Assembly (NCBI GenBank): GCA_048498995.1
Contig: JBEHWX010000016.1
Coordinates: 18,744-82,743 of the forward strand
DNA: 64,000 nt
Direction: 5' to 3'
From: JBEHWX01 sp048498995
Lineage (GTDB): Bacteria > Bacteroidota > Ignavibacteria > OLB7
Under the pieces are notes generated by a model. That model searched no databases. It saw only the letters and a list, made by a program, of their open reading frames with translations, and had not been told where the DNA came from. Position 1 is the first letter of the stretch, and every line of letters begins with the position of its first letter. The position numbers and the translations under genes are program-made. Positions 44,201-54,491 of this stretch are shown piece after piece.

Positions 44201-45203
44201 TCCGTTCCGGGGTGAGCGTGGTCGATGAGGCGCCGGCCGTGGTGAAGAGTACCTGTTCATCGGAATACCGAGCGGCGGCCGCCTGGCTGGGGCGATAGAC
44301 GAAGGAGCGTCCGTAGAGCTCGCTCGGCGGGAGCCATTCGGCCAGCACGTTCTTCGCGGCGTTGCCGTTGATCACTCCCTCGGTCTGATCGAGCGTCGAG
44401 CGGGTGGAGCCGGCGAGAATGCCGATCGGCTTGTTCGATCGGACGATGGAACCGGTGAAATCCTCCGAATAGAACGTCCCTCCCTCCCTGGCGAGGGTTT
44501 CGAGCAGGATTGCCTGGCCGGCATCGAGCGTGACAGTGCGTCGCTCGGTGCTGGCCGCCAGACGGCCGGGGGTGATCGTGATCACCGTCGCGTCCGAGGC
44601 CGCCACCAGAATCGCCTGCGCCGGCGCCGGGTAGGGTACCTCGGTCTCCTCGTTGAGCTGAAACCGGGTCTTGACGAACGTCGTCGGCTGGCCGACCAGC
44701 GTGTATTCGGTCCCCCAGCTTTCCACCGGCAGCGGCGTGTAGGCTTCGCAGCCGGCCAGGGTAACGAAGTAGCAGTAGACGCAGATCGGGTTATCGGAGG
44801 TGATCTCGAAGATATCGCGCGTGGTGATGCCGGGCAGATCCATGTAGATCCGTGGAACCGTCGGCGAGGGAACCATGAGCGATATCCGGGAGGAAACGGT
44901 CGGATCGATCGTCACGTCGCGACGGTAGCCCGGGGCGGTGATCGTCACCTTCGCCGGGGATTCGCTGAAGATGATCAGCCGCGCCTCTTCCCGCATCGTG
45001 AAGCTGAGCGGAACGTTGTCGCGCGTGGTGTCCGGGAAGGGGATCAGAAAATGGCGGCCGTACTGGCTCGAGGAGCCCTGCGCCCGACAGAGCTGGGTAC
45101 AGTTGAGCGCCAGCAGCACGAGCGCGGCGATCACCGGAAGTCGCCGGAATGTGCGCTCGACGTGGCCGTGGCCGACGTGCAGGTCGTGGAGCCGGGTTCG
45201 CAT
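41274..45203 (-). CDS. T9SS-secreted protein with IgGFc-binding-type N-terminal domain (paralogue 2)
   Basis: The protein has 1,309 residues from ATG 45203, which has AGGAGA six bases upstream. The signal segment is PVIAALVLLALNCTQLCRAQ. The N-terminal domain parallels paralogue 1 (GRHFLIPFPDTTRDNVPLSF, ICVYCYFVTLAGCEAYTP, PAPAQAILVAASD, KPIGILAGSTRS, RERWAVRARFNAPEHP). The middle holds choice-of-anchor Ig-like repeats and the end a cohesin-like segment. The C-terminus is a T9SS sorting domain (EGNHPNPFNPSTRIDFTL, VVTDAAGREVARLVDEDL). A 978-bp block in the middle is about 97% identical to paralogue 3, while the flanks are far more divergent. It is the first gene of the paralogue 2-paralogue 1 pair. 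Confidence 0.92.
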   Translation of the reverse strand: MRTRLHDLHVGHGHVERTFRRLPVIAALVLLALNCTQLCRAQGSSSQYGRHFLIPFPDTTRDNVPLSFTMREEARLIIFSESPAKVTITAPGYRRDVTIDPTVSSRISLMVPSPTVPRIYMDLPGITTRDIFEITSDNPICVYCYFVTLAGCEAYTPLPVESWGTEYTLVGQPTTFVKTRFQLNEETEVPYPAPAQAILVAASDATVITITPGRLAASTERRTVTLDAGQAILLETLAREGGTFYSEDFTGSIVRSNKPIGILAGSTRSTLDQTEGVINGNAAKNVLAEWLPPSELYGRSFVYRPSQAAAARYSDEQVLFTTAGASSTTLTPERMSKIVFPSLTAGALVTYHGGNNGYAAALGTTSSDPVQAMLITGEQYNPNGQIDPRTMGTATTFAPAMAELVPRERWAVRARFNAPEHPTFLTHRVLIMADSAADVVLDGGMVSFPAGDLHYRQTEVELLPGDHELRSTNGRFTAIVYGYATGYEGIRPGKTHRKDQEGGSNLLHSTQYEEIPALTYAYPVAGLPDSTMLLLSSREFCDSAVVTLSSANTSALSATAFTVDAIDNVTFTVDTLFAPNGERTAFRIRFRPIDPAKNGSAKITAEGSAGVSRSISYVYNANQLQVGPNPVDLTNVPPSAERLVTIVVRNANDYPVQVTSASLLSGFRGFRIKAPNPFPRILAPGDSAVVTLTFMRVDYDAAFSDALVLAVDCHNDTIPLKARTGNRPAPYLGGHDWGNSWLVASAPCTKNPTDGYPFMVDLYANGTQSVVVASLELIGADAGSFELDRSDPTLSVRTGDILSAGDTNRYRYHQRVIFRPTEERSYRCVLRLITTAGDTVESLLEGVGIESHLTVGDYTFPAVDLTNALAQRGTVTIAARPTRATRIEDLRLVGRGAGRYWLDVADSARLPVVLRPGETWQVGVWYLPMEPGIDSALLVAVGDESRCDDSTGLLLGTAYKLVSRVEDLDLGTRLACREDSAVVTFVNDGNDPIRVITVHAIPEGSIRVDAPSEPLTIPAGGSYRITVRFGGASAEDIDAMIEVTAEDRTGTVTGAFRGHVRGRLVAGTMELAVGRDHHLFPGSTVMVPVELERIDPAGIAPGPVTLRVSYNGSMLALLNGADCAGLFAGTILDGWSCRSHASRGGQFEVTLDPPSPASAIAGPGRVANLVFGGYIGDSIASEIVVELTPESPIPCLGVAARPGRVRLDSICGLGFRLMSLGTAKYALEGNHPNPFNPSTRIDFTLGLDGPTRLVVTDAAGREVARLVDEDLPAGSYSVSWDGADAPSGLYFYHLSSGTWTAIGSMLLVQ
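42345..43322. repeat. 978-bp block shared with paralogue 3 (first copy)
   Basis: It aligns without gaps to 46652-47629 with about 28 differences, mostly silent. It encodes the segment from VDLTNVPPSAERLV to DESRCDDSTGL. Identity drops sharply at both ends, the pattern left by gene conversion or unequal recombination. Confidence 0.9.
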
Positions 45204-45577
45204 GAGGTCTCCTGGATCGATGCATCTAGTCGAGCTCGACGATGAGCCGCGCGGCTGCGCACGCTCGGAGTGATGCCCTTCCGCCCCTTCATTCCGGTGA
45301 AGGTCCCGCTGCGGCGGGAGGCGGAATTCGCACGTCCGATACTCAGTGTCCAAACATTGCGGCCGCCATCAACGCGGCCGAGCAGAAGGCTTATTGAAAG
45401 AACGCTTTCAGGGCCGGCGGAATCACATCGACGAGTTGGTTCTGAACGTATCGACATCCGGATCGCCGAGATGTCGCATTGGAGATCTCCAAGGGAGATG
45501 TTCAGGGGAAAGTACGGGACATTGTCCGCCGATGCGCATCCCGTCGTTCCTGCTCCCACGCCGCGTGCGCCGACGCC
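45204..45577. other. Intergenic region between paralogues 2 and 3
   Basis: No gene is seen in these 374 bases. Two hairpins lie here: GGCCGC-CATCAAC-GCGGCC (45361-45379) and TGAAAG-AACG-CTTTCA (45395-45410). Either may end transcription of paralogue 3 or lie in the leader of paralogue 2. Neither has a clear T-run. Confidence 0.5.
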
Positions 45578-48500
45578 TCATTTGACGAGCAGCATCGAGC
45601 CGACAGCGCTCCAGGTGCCGGCGTTCAATCGGTAGAAATACAGCCCGGAACCGGCCGCCGACGCATCCCAACGGACGCTGTAGGAGCCGGCGGGAAGATC
45701 CGCGTCGACCAGCCGCGCCACCTGACGCCCGGACGCGTCATGGACGTCGAGACGCACCGGACCGTCCAGTCCGATCGAGAAATCGATGTCCGTGACGGAT
45801 GTGACCGGATTGGGACGATTCCCCTCCAGGGCGTACCGCGCGGCCCCGAGCCGCATCAGTCGGAAGCCGAGACCGCAGACCGAATCCAGTTGCGCGCGTC
45901 CCGGATGCGCCTCCACGGTCAGGCACGAAAGCGCGCTCTCCGGCGCCAGCTCCACCGTGATCTCGCTGACCGTCGAATCGCCGACGAACGTGCCGAAATG
46001 GAGATTGGCCGCACGGCCCGCCCTCACGACGCCCGGCGCCGACGGCGGCGGGTCGAGCGTTGCCTCGAACAGGCCGGCGCGGGAAACGAGCATGCGGCAG
46101 CGCCAGCCATCGAAGACGGTGCCGGAGAAGAGCCCGGCGCAATCCTCCCCGTTGAGGAGCTGGAGGATGGTGCCGTTGTAGCCGACCCGGAGCGTGATCG
46201 GCCCGGTCGGCACCCCGGACGCCGGCTCCACCCGGGTCAGCTCGATCGGAAGCCCGATCGGAGCGCCCGGGAATGCCCGGCCGTTGCGCCCCCCCCGCAC
46301 CTCGATCAGCCCATCGACGAACCGGCCGACAATGTGCCCGCGGGCGCCGATGACCGTGCCGGAGCGCGTATCCTCGCCACGCGCCTCGATGATGGCGTCC
46401 AAGGTGCCGGCCGGACGGTCGCCAACGTGAAGCACGAGCGCGCATGCGCTCCCCGGCGGAACGAGCAGCGGCAGCGTCGGCGCGTCCAGGTCGAGCGTCC
46501 CATCCGGCGCCACGGTCAGGCCGATCAGCCTGATGGTATCCGGTCCGTCGTTGAACAGATGCACGGTCACGGAGTCCTCCAGGCACGCGAGCCGGGATCC
46601 GAGGTCGAGATCCTCCATGCGAACGGCAACACGGAATGCCGAGCCGACGAGCAGTCCGGTGGAATCATCGCAGCGCGACTCATCGCCGATGGCCACCAGC
46701 AGCGCGCTGTCGATGCCCGGTGCCACCGGCAGATACCACACTCCCACCTGCCAGATCTCCCCCGGAAGCAGCACCACCGGCAGCCGAGCGCTGTCGGCCA
46801 CGTCCAGCCAGTACCGACCCGCGCCGCTCCCCACCAACCGAAGATCCTCGATCCGTGTCGCCCGCGTCGGCCGTGCCGCGATCGTCACCGTCCCACGCTG
46901 CGCCAGCGCGTTGGTCAGATCCACCGCCGGGAACGTGTAATCTCCCACCGTCAGATGCGATTCGATCCCCACCCCTTCCAGCAGGCTCTCCACCGTGTCG
47001 CCGGCCGTCGTGATCAGCCGCAGAACGCACCGATAGGATCGCTCCTCGTTCGGACGGAAGATCACCCGTTGATGATACCGGTACCGGTTGGTGTCCCCGG
47101 CCGACAGGATATCGCCGGTCCGCACGCTCAGCATCGGATCGCTCCGGTCCAGCTCGAAGGAGCCGGCATCGGCGCCGATCAGCTCCAGCGAGGCCACCAC
47201 CACCGACTGCGTGCCGTTGGCGTACAGATCGACCACGAACGGATAGCCGTCGGTCGGGTTCTTCGTGCAGGGTGCCGAGGCCACGAGCCAGCTGTTCCCC
47301 CAGTCGTGCCCTCCCAGGTAGGGGGCCGGGCGGTTGCCGGTGCGCGCCTTGAGCGGGATGGTGTCGTTGTGGCAGTCGACGGCCAGCACCAGAGCGTCGC
47401 TGAAGGCGGCGTCGTAATCGACACGCATGAACGTGAGGGTGACGACGGCCGAATCGCCGGGGGCGAGGATCCTGGGGAAGGGATTGGGGGCCTTGATGCG
47501 GAAGCCACGGAAGCCGCTGAGCAGCGACGCGGAAGTGACCTGGACCGGGTAGTCGTTGGCGTTGCGCACGACGATGGTGACCAGGCGCTCGGCCGACGGC
47601 GGAACGTTGGTCAGATCCACCGGATTCGGGCTCACTTGCAGGCGATTCGCGTTGTAGATGTATGGAATCGCCCGGCGACCGCCGGCGGCGTCGAGGAGCA
47701 CGAGCGATGCGCCGCCGTTGAGGCTCGGATCGATCGGACGGAACGTGACGCGGAAGCCGATGATGCGTCCACCGGCGCCATGAAGCGTGTCGATCCTGAG
47801 GGCGACATTGCGGAGATCCGGCGTCTGAAAACGGAGATCCGTAGCGGGCGCCACCGTATCGGTGAACGCGATGGTCGCGACCATGGAATCGCAGTCGGCG
47901 CGCGTGGTCACCGACAGCTCGGCCGGATCGGTCGGCGTGGTCACCGAATCGTCGGGCGAGACGACCGGATATGCATACGTATAGGACGGGAGCTCATCAT
48001 ACGCGGTCGGATGAAGCAGCTGCGATCGGTCGCGATCCTTGCCGGCCGCCGCACCGAACAGCGATGGCGACTCCCCTCCCTTTCGCGTGCCGGCGGTGCG
48101 CACGGCCTCGTAGCCGGTCGCCGCTCCGTACACGATTGCCGCGAACCGCCCGAGTGTTGCCCGAAGCTCATGATCGCCCGGGGTGACGTCGATCAGAGCC
48201 TGCTGATAATCGCCATCCTCTCCGGGCAGATGTGGAAACGGAATGGGCACGCCGTCGAGCGTCACGATCGCGCCGGAATCCGCAACCACCATCAGCTTGT
48301 CGCGCACGAACGTGGGATAGCCGGGAACGTTGAACCGGCCATGCGAGAGCCACCGCTCGCGCGGGAAGAGCTCCGCCATCGCCGATCCGGTGGTCCTGAC
48401 GGTGCCGGAGGTCCTCGGGTCGAACGATCCCTCGATCACGTAGCGATCGCCGGTGATGAGCATCGCCTGCGTGGGAACCGTCGTGCTGAGCGAAAGCGGG

Positions 48501-49606
48501 ATCGGCACGCCGTCCGGGGAGGCCTGCGCGGTGCGGAAGGCGACGAACTCGGTCTGCCCCATCCGTGCCGGCCCGGTCTTCGGCGAGCGAGGTATCACGT
48601 AGGCAACCGAGCCCTGCACCGGCGCGGTGAAGCGAATCTGCTCGTCGCTCGCGGCCACTCCCTGGCCGCCGATCGGCCGGTAGACGAACGACTGGCCATA
48701 CCATTCCAGCGGAGGCAGCCACTCGGCGAGCACATTCTTCGCGGTGTTGCCGGTGATCACCGGCTGGTCGGGCGCCAGGGACGAGCGCGTGGTTCCCGAA
48801 AGGATCCCGATCGGTTTGTCGGAGGTGACGACCGTGCCGGTGATATCCTCGTTGTCGGTGTAATTCGCGCTTGAGCTCAGACCGTTCAGGAGCAGAGCCT
48901 GCCCGGCGTTGAGCGGAACGAAGAGCGGCATCTTCGCGGCCGCGAAGATGCCCGGCGTAAGCTTGACCGTGGTGCCATCCTCGGCGCCGACCAGAATCAC
49001 CTGCACCGGAGCCGGGCGTCCGACATAGTCCTCCTCGGACGGATCGCTCCGCCGGATGACCGACGTGGTCCGATACGAGGTGAGCGTATAGATCTTCCCC
49101 CACTGCTCGACCGGCAGCGGCGCGTAGGCCTCGGAGCCGGACATGGTCATGAAGTAGCAGTAGACGATCACCGGCTCGTCGGAGGTGATCTCGAAGATAT
49201 CGCGCGTCGCGGCCTTCGGCTCCGTCAGGAACACGGTCTGCCGGGAGGGGGAGCCATCGATCAGCCGGACCGTGGTCGACGCGCCGGGACTCACGGTGAC
49301 GTCACGCCGGAACAGCGGCGCGGTGATCGTGACGTGGGCGGTCCGTTCGCTGAAGATGATCAGGCGGGCGTCGGGGGCCGGCACGGGGGTGCGGAGCGGG
49401 ACGTTGTCGCCGACGGTGTCGGGAAATGGAATGAGGAAATGGCGACCGGCGTGGCCGAATCGTGTTTGAGCGGCGGCATCCTCCGTAGCGGCATGAAGCG
49501 CGCAGAGAACGATAGCGATGACGAGCCAGCGCGGGAGAAGCCGGCCGCTGCCGGGACCGCTACGGCGTTGGCGCGTCGAGGGAATGTGATCGTGGAGTTT
49601 CAGCAT
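45578..49606 (-). CDS. T9SS-secreted protein with IgGFc-binding-type N-terminal domain (paralogue 3)
   Basis: The protein has 1,342 residues from ATG 49606 (MLKLHDHIPSTRQRRSG). The frame is open further upstream, but only this start places the signal segment WLVIAIVLCALHAATEDAAA near the N-terminus. The IgGFc-binding-type domain follows (GRHFLIPFPDTVGDNVPLRT, VIVYCYFMTMSGSEAYAP, KPIGILSGTTRS, RERWLSHGRFNVPGYP), then Ig-like choice-of-anchor repeats, a cohesin-like part and a T9SS sorting domain (EGNRPNPVTSVTDIDFSI, LPAGSYSVRWD, SGLYFYRLNAG). No strong ribosome-binding site is seen. It is divergent from prfC and has its own promoter region. Surface display is expected; the partner is unknown. 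Confidence 0.92.
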   Translation of the reverse strand: MLKLHDHIPSTRQRRSGPGSGRLLPRWLVIAIVLCALHAATEDAAAQTRFGHAGRHFLIPFPDTVGDNVPLRTPVPAPDARLIIFSERTAHVTITAPLFRRDVTVSPGASTTVRLIDGSPSRQTVFLTEPKAATRDIFEITSDEPVIVYCYFMTMSGSEAYAPLPVEQWGKIYTLTSYRTTSVIRRSDPSEEDYVGRPAPVQVILVGAEDGTTVKLTPGIFAAAKMPLFVPLNAGQALLLNGLSSSANYTDNEDITGTVVTSDKPIGILSGTTRSSLAPDQPVITGNTAKNVLAEWLPPLEWYGQSFVYRPIGGQGVAASDEQIRFTAPVQGSVAYVIPRSPKTGPARMGQTEFVAFRTAQASPDGVPIPLSLSTTVPTQAMLITGDRYVIEGSFDPRTSGTVRTTGSAMAELFPRERWLSHGRFNVPGYPTFVRDKLMVVADSGAIVTLDGVPIPFPHLPGEDGDYQQALIDVTPGDHELRATLGRFAAIVYGAATGYEAVRTAGTRKGGESPSLFGAAAGKDRDRSQLLHPTAYDELPSYTYAYPVVSPDDSVTTPTDPAELSVTTRADCDSMVATIAFTDTVAPATDLRFQTPDLRNVALRIDTLHGAGGRIIGFRVTFRPIDPSLNGGASLVLLDAAGGRRAIPYIYNANRLQVSPNPVDLTNVPPSAERLVTIVVRNANDYPVQVTSASLLSGFRGFRIKAPNPFPRILAPGDSAVVTLTFMRVDYDAAFSDALVLAVDCHNDTIPLKARTGNRPAPYLGGHDWGNSWLVASAPCTKNPTDGYPFVVDLYANGTQSVVVASLELIGADAGSFELDRSDPMLSVRTGDILSAGDTNRYRYHQRVIFRPNEERSYRCVLRLITTAGDTVESLLEGVGIESHLTVGDYTFPAVDLTNALAQRGTVTIAARPTRATRIEDLRLVGSGAGRYWLDVADSARLPVVLLPGEIWQVGVWYLPVAPGIDSALLVAIGDESRCDDSTGLLVGSAFRVAVRMEDLDLGSRLACLEDSVTVHLFNDGPDTIRLIGLTVAPDGTLDLDAPTLPLLVPPGSACALVLHVGDRPAGTLDAIIEARGEDTRSGTVIGARGHIVGRFVDGLIEVRGGRNGRAFPGAPIGLPIELTRVEPASGVPTGPITLRVGYNGTILQLLNGEDCAGLFSGTVFDGWRCRMLVSRAGLFEATLDPPPSAPGVVRAGRAANLHFGTFVGDSTVSEITVELAPESALSCLTVEAHPGRAQLDSVCGLGFRLMRLGAARYALEGNRPNPVTSVTDIDFSIGLDGPVRLDVHDASGRQVARLVDADLPAGSYSVRWDASAAGSGLYFYRLNAGTWSAVGSMLLVK
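46652..47629. repeat. 978-bp block shared with paralogue 2 (second copy)
   Basis: Second copy of the block at 42345-43322, same length and orientation, about 97% identical. Confidence 0.9.
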
Positions 49607-49742
49607 GACATTCGGATCATCGACACGGCTGGCGGCGCGGCGGACGCCGCGCGGAGGTCTGGATTGCCACATCTTCAAGTCGAGAACGACACATTGGTGA
49701 CCGGCGACGTCACGATTCGTCGCAGTCGGAGGCAATGAAAGG

Positions 49743-49775
49743 CTTGTCCGATTCGTCGTTCTCCCGTTATCATTG
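49743..49775 (+). promoter_or_regulatory. Candidate promoter of prfC
   Basis: CTTG, a 21-base spacer and TATCATTG resemble TTTG-N19-21-TAnnTTTG with two mismatches. The box ends 56 bases before the prfC ATG at 49832. Confidence 0.3.
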
Positions 49776-49831
49776 TGATTTGCCCCGATCCAATCACCGC
49801 GGCCCTCGGGGGCCGCAGCCGAGACGACCCC

Positions 49832-51436
<1,605 letters not shown>

Positions 51437-51489
51437 TCCAGCGACGACATATCACGCCACGATATATCGCGCCCGGATACCATGCAGAG

Positions 51490-51526
51490 AACAGGCGGAC
51501 CGATTGGAGTCCGCCTGTTTCTTTTT
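51490..51526 (+). terminator. Rho-independent terminator of prfC
   Basis: AACAGGCGGAC pairs with GTCCGCCTGTT around an 8-base loop and is followed by TCTTTTT. It lies 54 bases after the prfC stop. Confidence 0.92.
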
Positions 51527-51652
51527 CGGCGTCGAGCTTCCATTTGATCGGCGCGAGCATCGGAATATGCGAGGCTCGGCGCGCGAATGTTCGTGGCGTG
51601 CGCTCGCGACGCGCGGCCTCCCGTGCGTCGCTTCGGTCAGTCGAATTTCTCG

Positions 51653-53818
51653 TCACGGCGCGCGCCGCAGCGGCACACTCGCGACCATCTCCCCTGCTTC
51701 CACGGTCACGATGTAGGCTCCCGGGGCCAGATCGGCGGTCTCCAGCTCGATCCCATTGGCGCCGCTCCGGAGCGCGATCTCCCGATCGATCACCGCGCGG
51801 CCGAGAAGATCGACCACGAGCAGACGGCCCGCAACGGGACGAGCGACGTCGAGCGTCAGGAGCGCGCGATCCCGAGACGGGTTCGGGAGGATGGCGATCT
51901 CCCGCGGCATGCGCGCGGGCTCGGCGCGCAGCGATGCCGTCGGTCCGTCGGAAACGAAGATCGAGGCGTACGCGGTGCCGGCGAAGAGCACCGATCCGGT
52001 ATCGAGAGCCAGCGAGGTGACATAGCGTGTGGTGAGCCCGTCGTTCTGCGGAACCCAGGTGAGCCCGTCATCGGTCGAGCGCAGGACGCCCGAAGTCGTT
52101 GTGCCCGCGTAGAGCACGCGGTCACGGTTCGTCACCAGCGATGTCACGACATCGGGAAGGATACTCTTCCAGCTCACGCCTCGATCGGAGGAGCGGAACG
52201 TTTCCCCCTTGCCGGAAGAGGACGCGAGCAGAAGCGTGCCGGACGAGGCCACGACCAGCGTCGGCGTGCGGAGTCCCTTCGGCGTGGCATCGAGCCGGAC
52301 CCAGCTTGCGCCACGATCGGTTGAACGAAAGACCCCGTCATTCCCGGAGTATACCTCATGCCACGCGCCCGTACCTCCCGCGGCATAGAGGGCGCCGTCG
52401 GGCGCCTCGACGATCGAGGTGATATCGATACGGTTCACGGAGGTCGATCTCCACGTGGCACTGCCATCGGTCGACCGCATCAGCGCACCGCGCGCATGGT
52501 AGAGCACCTCGGGGACTTCAAAGCTATTCCCCGTCGCGGCAAGCATCAGATCCGGCCCATCTCCCCAGACCGTGATGACCGTGGAGACGGGGCCACTACT
52601 ACTGTCGGCGACAACGTCGTGTCGGCTCCATTGGAATCCATCGCTCGACCAGTATACTCTCGAGCCGAGAAAACCGATCACACCGTCGCGCATTCGCCCC
52701 ATCCAGGACGGCCCGGTTCCGGAGATCGTGCTCCAGGTCGTGCCCCGGTCGGTGGTGCGAATCACTCCTCCATACGAGCAGATCACGCTCCCGTCAGGGA
52801 GCGCCACCATGGCTCCGACGCCCGCGACACGAAGGCCGGCGTTTCCCACGCGCCAGCTCGCTCCGTCATCATGCGTGATGAGGACCCCGGCATCATTTCC
52901 GATTCCTCCGATTCCGTAATAGGTACCTGGCGCGGTCGACATCAGGCTCACCAGGTACAACCTCAGCGTCCCGATGCTTTCCCAGTTGGCGCCGTAGTCG
53001 ACCGATCGCGTGGGCGGGCCACCAAGGCGAGACGCGATCACCTCCGTGCCGCGGACAGTGATTGCCTTCACAGCGTTCAGGACCTGCGTGAATTCCATGT
53101 CCATCGGGGTGCCGCAGTGATACAGCGCATAATCCCTGAGCACCAGTACCTCTGAATCCCGCGGCACCACGATCGCCTTGATATGCGGAGGTGGATCGCC
53201 ACTTGCAACGGTGGGAACTTCATCAAACCCGTCCCAGGTGATACCCGTGTCCTGGGAACGGAATACCTCGAAGGGGGAAATCGCGTAGAGGAGGGTGTCG
53301 TTTCCCGGCACCGTCGCCATCCGCAGCAGTCCGCCTCTCCCTATCAGGTCGACCGGGGCCCAGGTAGCGCCGGAGTCCGTGGTCCTGTACATCGTGCCGA
53401 CCTGAATGATCGCCCACGTCCCCCGTCGCAGTATCGCGACATCCGACACCTGACGGGTGTCCGGAAGGATCAGTCGCCACGACAGTCCGCCGTCATTCGA
53501 TCCGTAGAGACCGAAGCTCGTGGCGGCCAGAACGGTTCCCGAGGAGTCCCGTTCGAGGTCGTTGATCGCGATCGGTCCGAGACCGATGAAGCTCCAGGCA
53601 GCTCCGTCATCCACCGAGCGATAGATGCCGTGATCGGTGCCGGCAATGAGGACGCCATCCCCGATCACGACGAGGCAGTTGGGATACCCGCCCTCGAGAC
53701 CAGTGGCCTGGTGCCAGGTGATTTGCGCCGCCGCATCGAGCGGCAGCATCGCGAGGAGCAGACCGACGAACGTGGCAATATGACGGAATCGAGCGTGCAC
53801 GACATCTCCGGTGGACAT
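51653..53818 (-). CDS. T9SS-secreted BNR/sortilin-type beta-propeller protein
   Basis: The protein has about 721 residues. ATG 53818 is the first good start; a GTG at 53800 with GGAG five bases upstream is a strong alternative. A signal segment (IATFVGLLLAMLPLDAAAQ) precedes at least ten BNR/YCF48-like repeats over roughly residues 25-620 (RSVDDGAAWSFIG, SNDGGLSWRLIL, TTDSGATWAPV, STDGSATWRSTS, STDRGASWVRLD, SSDRGVSWKSIL, STDDGLTWVPQN). The last 75 residues are a T9SS sorting domain (AILPNPSRDRALLTLDV, LLVVDLLGRAVIDREI, LAPGAYIVTVEAGEM). It is probably an extracellular propeller, binding or enzymatic; the active site is not recognisable. Confidence 0.9.
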   Translation of the reverse strand: MSTGDVVHARFRHIATFVGLLLAMLPLDAAAQITWHQATGLEGGYPNCLVVIGDGVLIAGTDHGIYRSVDDGAAWSFIGLGPIAINDLERDSSGTVLAATSFGLYGSNDGGLSWRLILPDTRQVSDVAILRRGTWAIIQVGTMYRTTDSGATWAPVDLIGRGGLLRMATVPGNDTLLYAISPFEVFRSQDTGITWDGFDEVPTVASGDPPPHIKAIVVPRDSEVLVLRDYALYHCGTPMDMEFTQVLNAVKAITVRGTEVIASRLGGPPTRSVDYGANWESIGTLRLYLVSLMSTAPGTYYGIGGIGNDAGVLITHDDGASWRVGNAGLRVAGVGAMVALPDGSVICSYGGVIRTTDRGTTWSTISGTGPSWMGRMRDGVIGFLGSRVYWSSDGFQWSRHDVVADSSSGPVSTVITVWGDGPDLMLAATGNSFEVPEVLYHARGALMRSTDGSATWRSTSVNRIDITSIVEAPDGALYAAGGTGAWHEVYSGNDGVFRSTDRGASWVRLDATPKGLRTPTLVVASSGTLLLASSSGKGETFRSSDRGVSWKSILPDVVTSLVTNRDRVLYAGTTTSGVLRSTDDGLTWVPQNDGLTTRYVTSLALDTGSVLFAGTAYASIFVSDGPTASLRAEPARMPREIAILPNPSRDRALLTLDVARPVAGRLLVVDLLGRAVIDREIALRSGANGIELETADLAPGAYIVTVEAGEMVASVPLRRAP

Positions 53819-54491
53819 GGCGAACGCGGGAAAGCGCACGGTGTGAGATACGTAGGAGACGGCTCATTGAATGCACACCCGGGAGCGAATCTCTGCGGCG
53901 CGCCGGAAGCGCGAACACCGGGGCCGGCCCCACATTCGTGATAGCGACACAGCGGTAGGCGCCCGTCTCAGCGTGCGCGCACTGTCGCACGGCGGGACCG
54001 CCGAGGGACCGCTCGTACGGAGCACTCATTGCTCACATCAGGCGAGGAACACACGGGGGCAAGCCGGGCAATGACGGGGTATTCACGTCGCGGCTGGCGC
54101 CTTCCTCCATAAGATCCTTTCAGCAGGCGAAACCTTGCACGCGTGGAAGAGCCCCGCATTCGAAAGACACGGTTGCTCGGCGGATTCATTCGCCAGGAAG
54201 CTCCGTGCATCTGGAAGACACGTGCGACTGGAAGGCTCGCGCCGATGCCTGGATGTTGTCATGCCGACGATTCCCACTCCCGCTCCCGGCATCTTCTCTG
54301 CGGCTTCCGGATTCGCAATAACGGCATAAAAGATCGCGCCGTCACGCCGCTGATTGCCCCCTCGTGTCGCACTCGTCAAGAAACCATCGTCCACGAAACG
54401 ACAACGCCGGCCCGCGCATCTGGCGGACCGGCGTTGTCGTTTCATGGGCCTGGGCCCGGCTGGAAGAATATCTTCCCCCACCTTCTCTCTG
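53819..54491. other. Gene-poor stretch between the propeller protein and the permease
   Basis: No gene is seen in these 0.67 kb. It holds a diverged direct repeat (GCATTCGAAAGACACG near 54161 and GCATCTGGAAGACACG near 54208), one GCAATAACGG motif (54315-54324) and the hairpin at 54395-54443. Confidence 0.55.
54395..54443 (-). terminator. Terminator hairpin of the permease gene, possibly bidirectional
   Basis: GAAACGACAACGCCGG is repeated exactly as its reverse complement, a 16-bp stem with a 17-base loop. It lies about 50 bases after the permease stop. The stem itself ends in TTGTCGTTTC in both directions. Confidence 0.75.

Noticed and set aside
42345..47629. Insertion sequence or transposon explaining the 978-bp repeat
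   Set aside because: The block is in-frame coding sequence inside two homologous genes, with no terminal repeats or transposase.
45479..48874. 1,131-codon plus-strand open frame opposite paralogue 3
   Set aside because: It is an antisense artefact of GC-rich codon bias. The same kind of shadow occurs opposite paralogues 1 and 2.
37387..49606. Immunoglobulin-binding function for the IgGFc-binding-type proteins
   Set aside because: The domain name comes from animal proteins. Nothing in the sequence or context supports host antibody binding.
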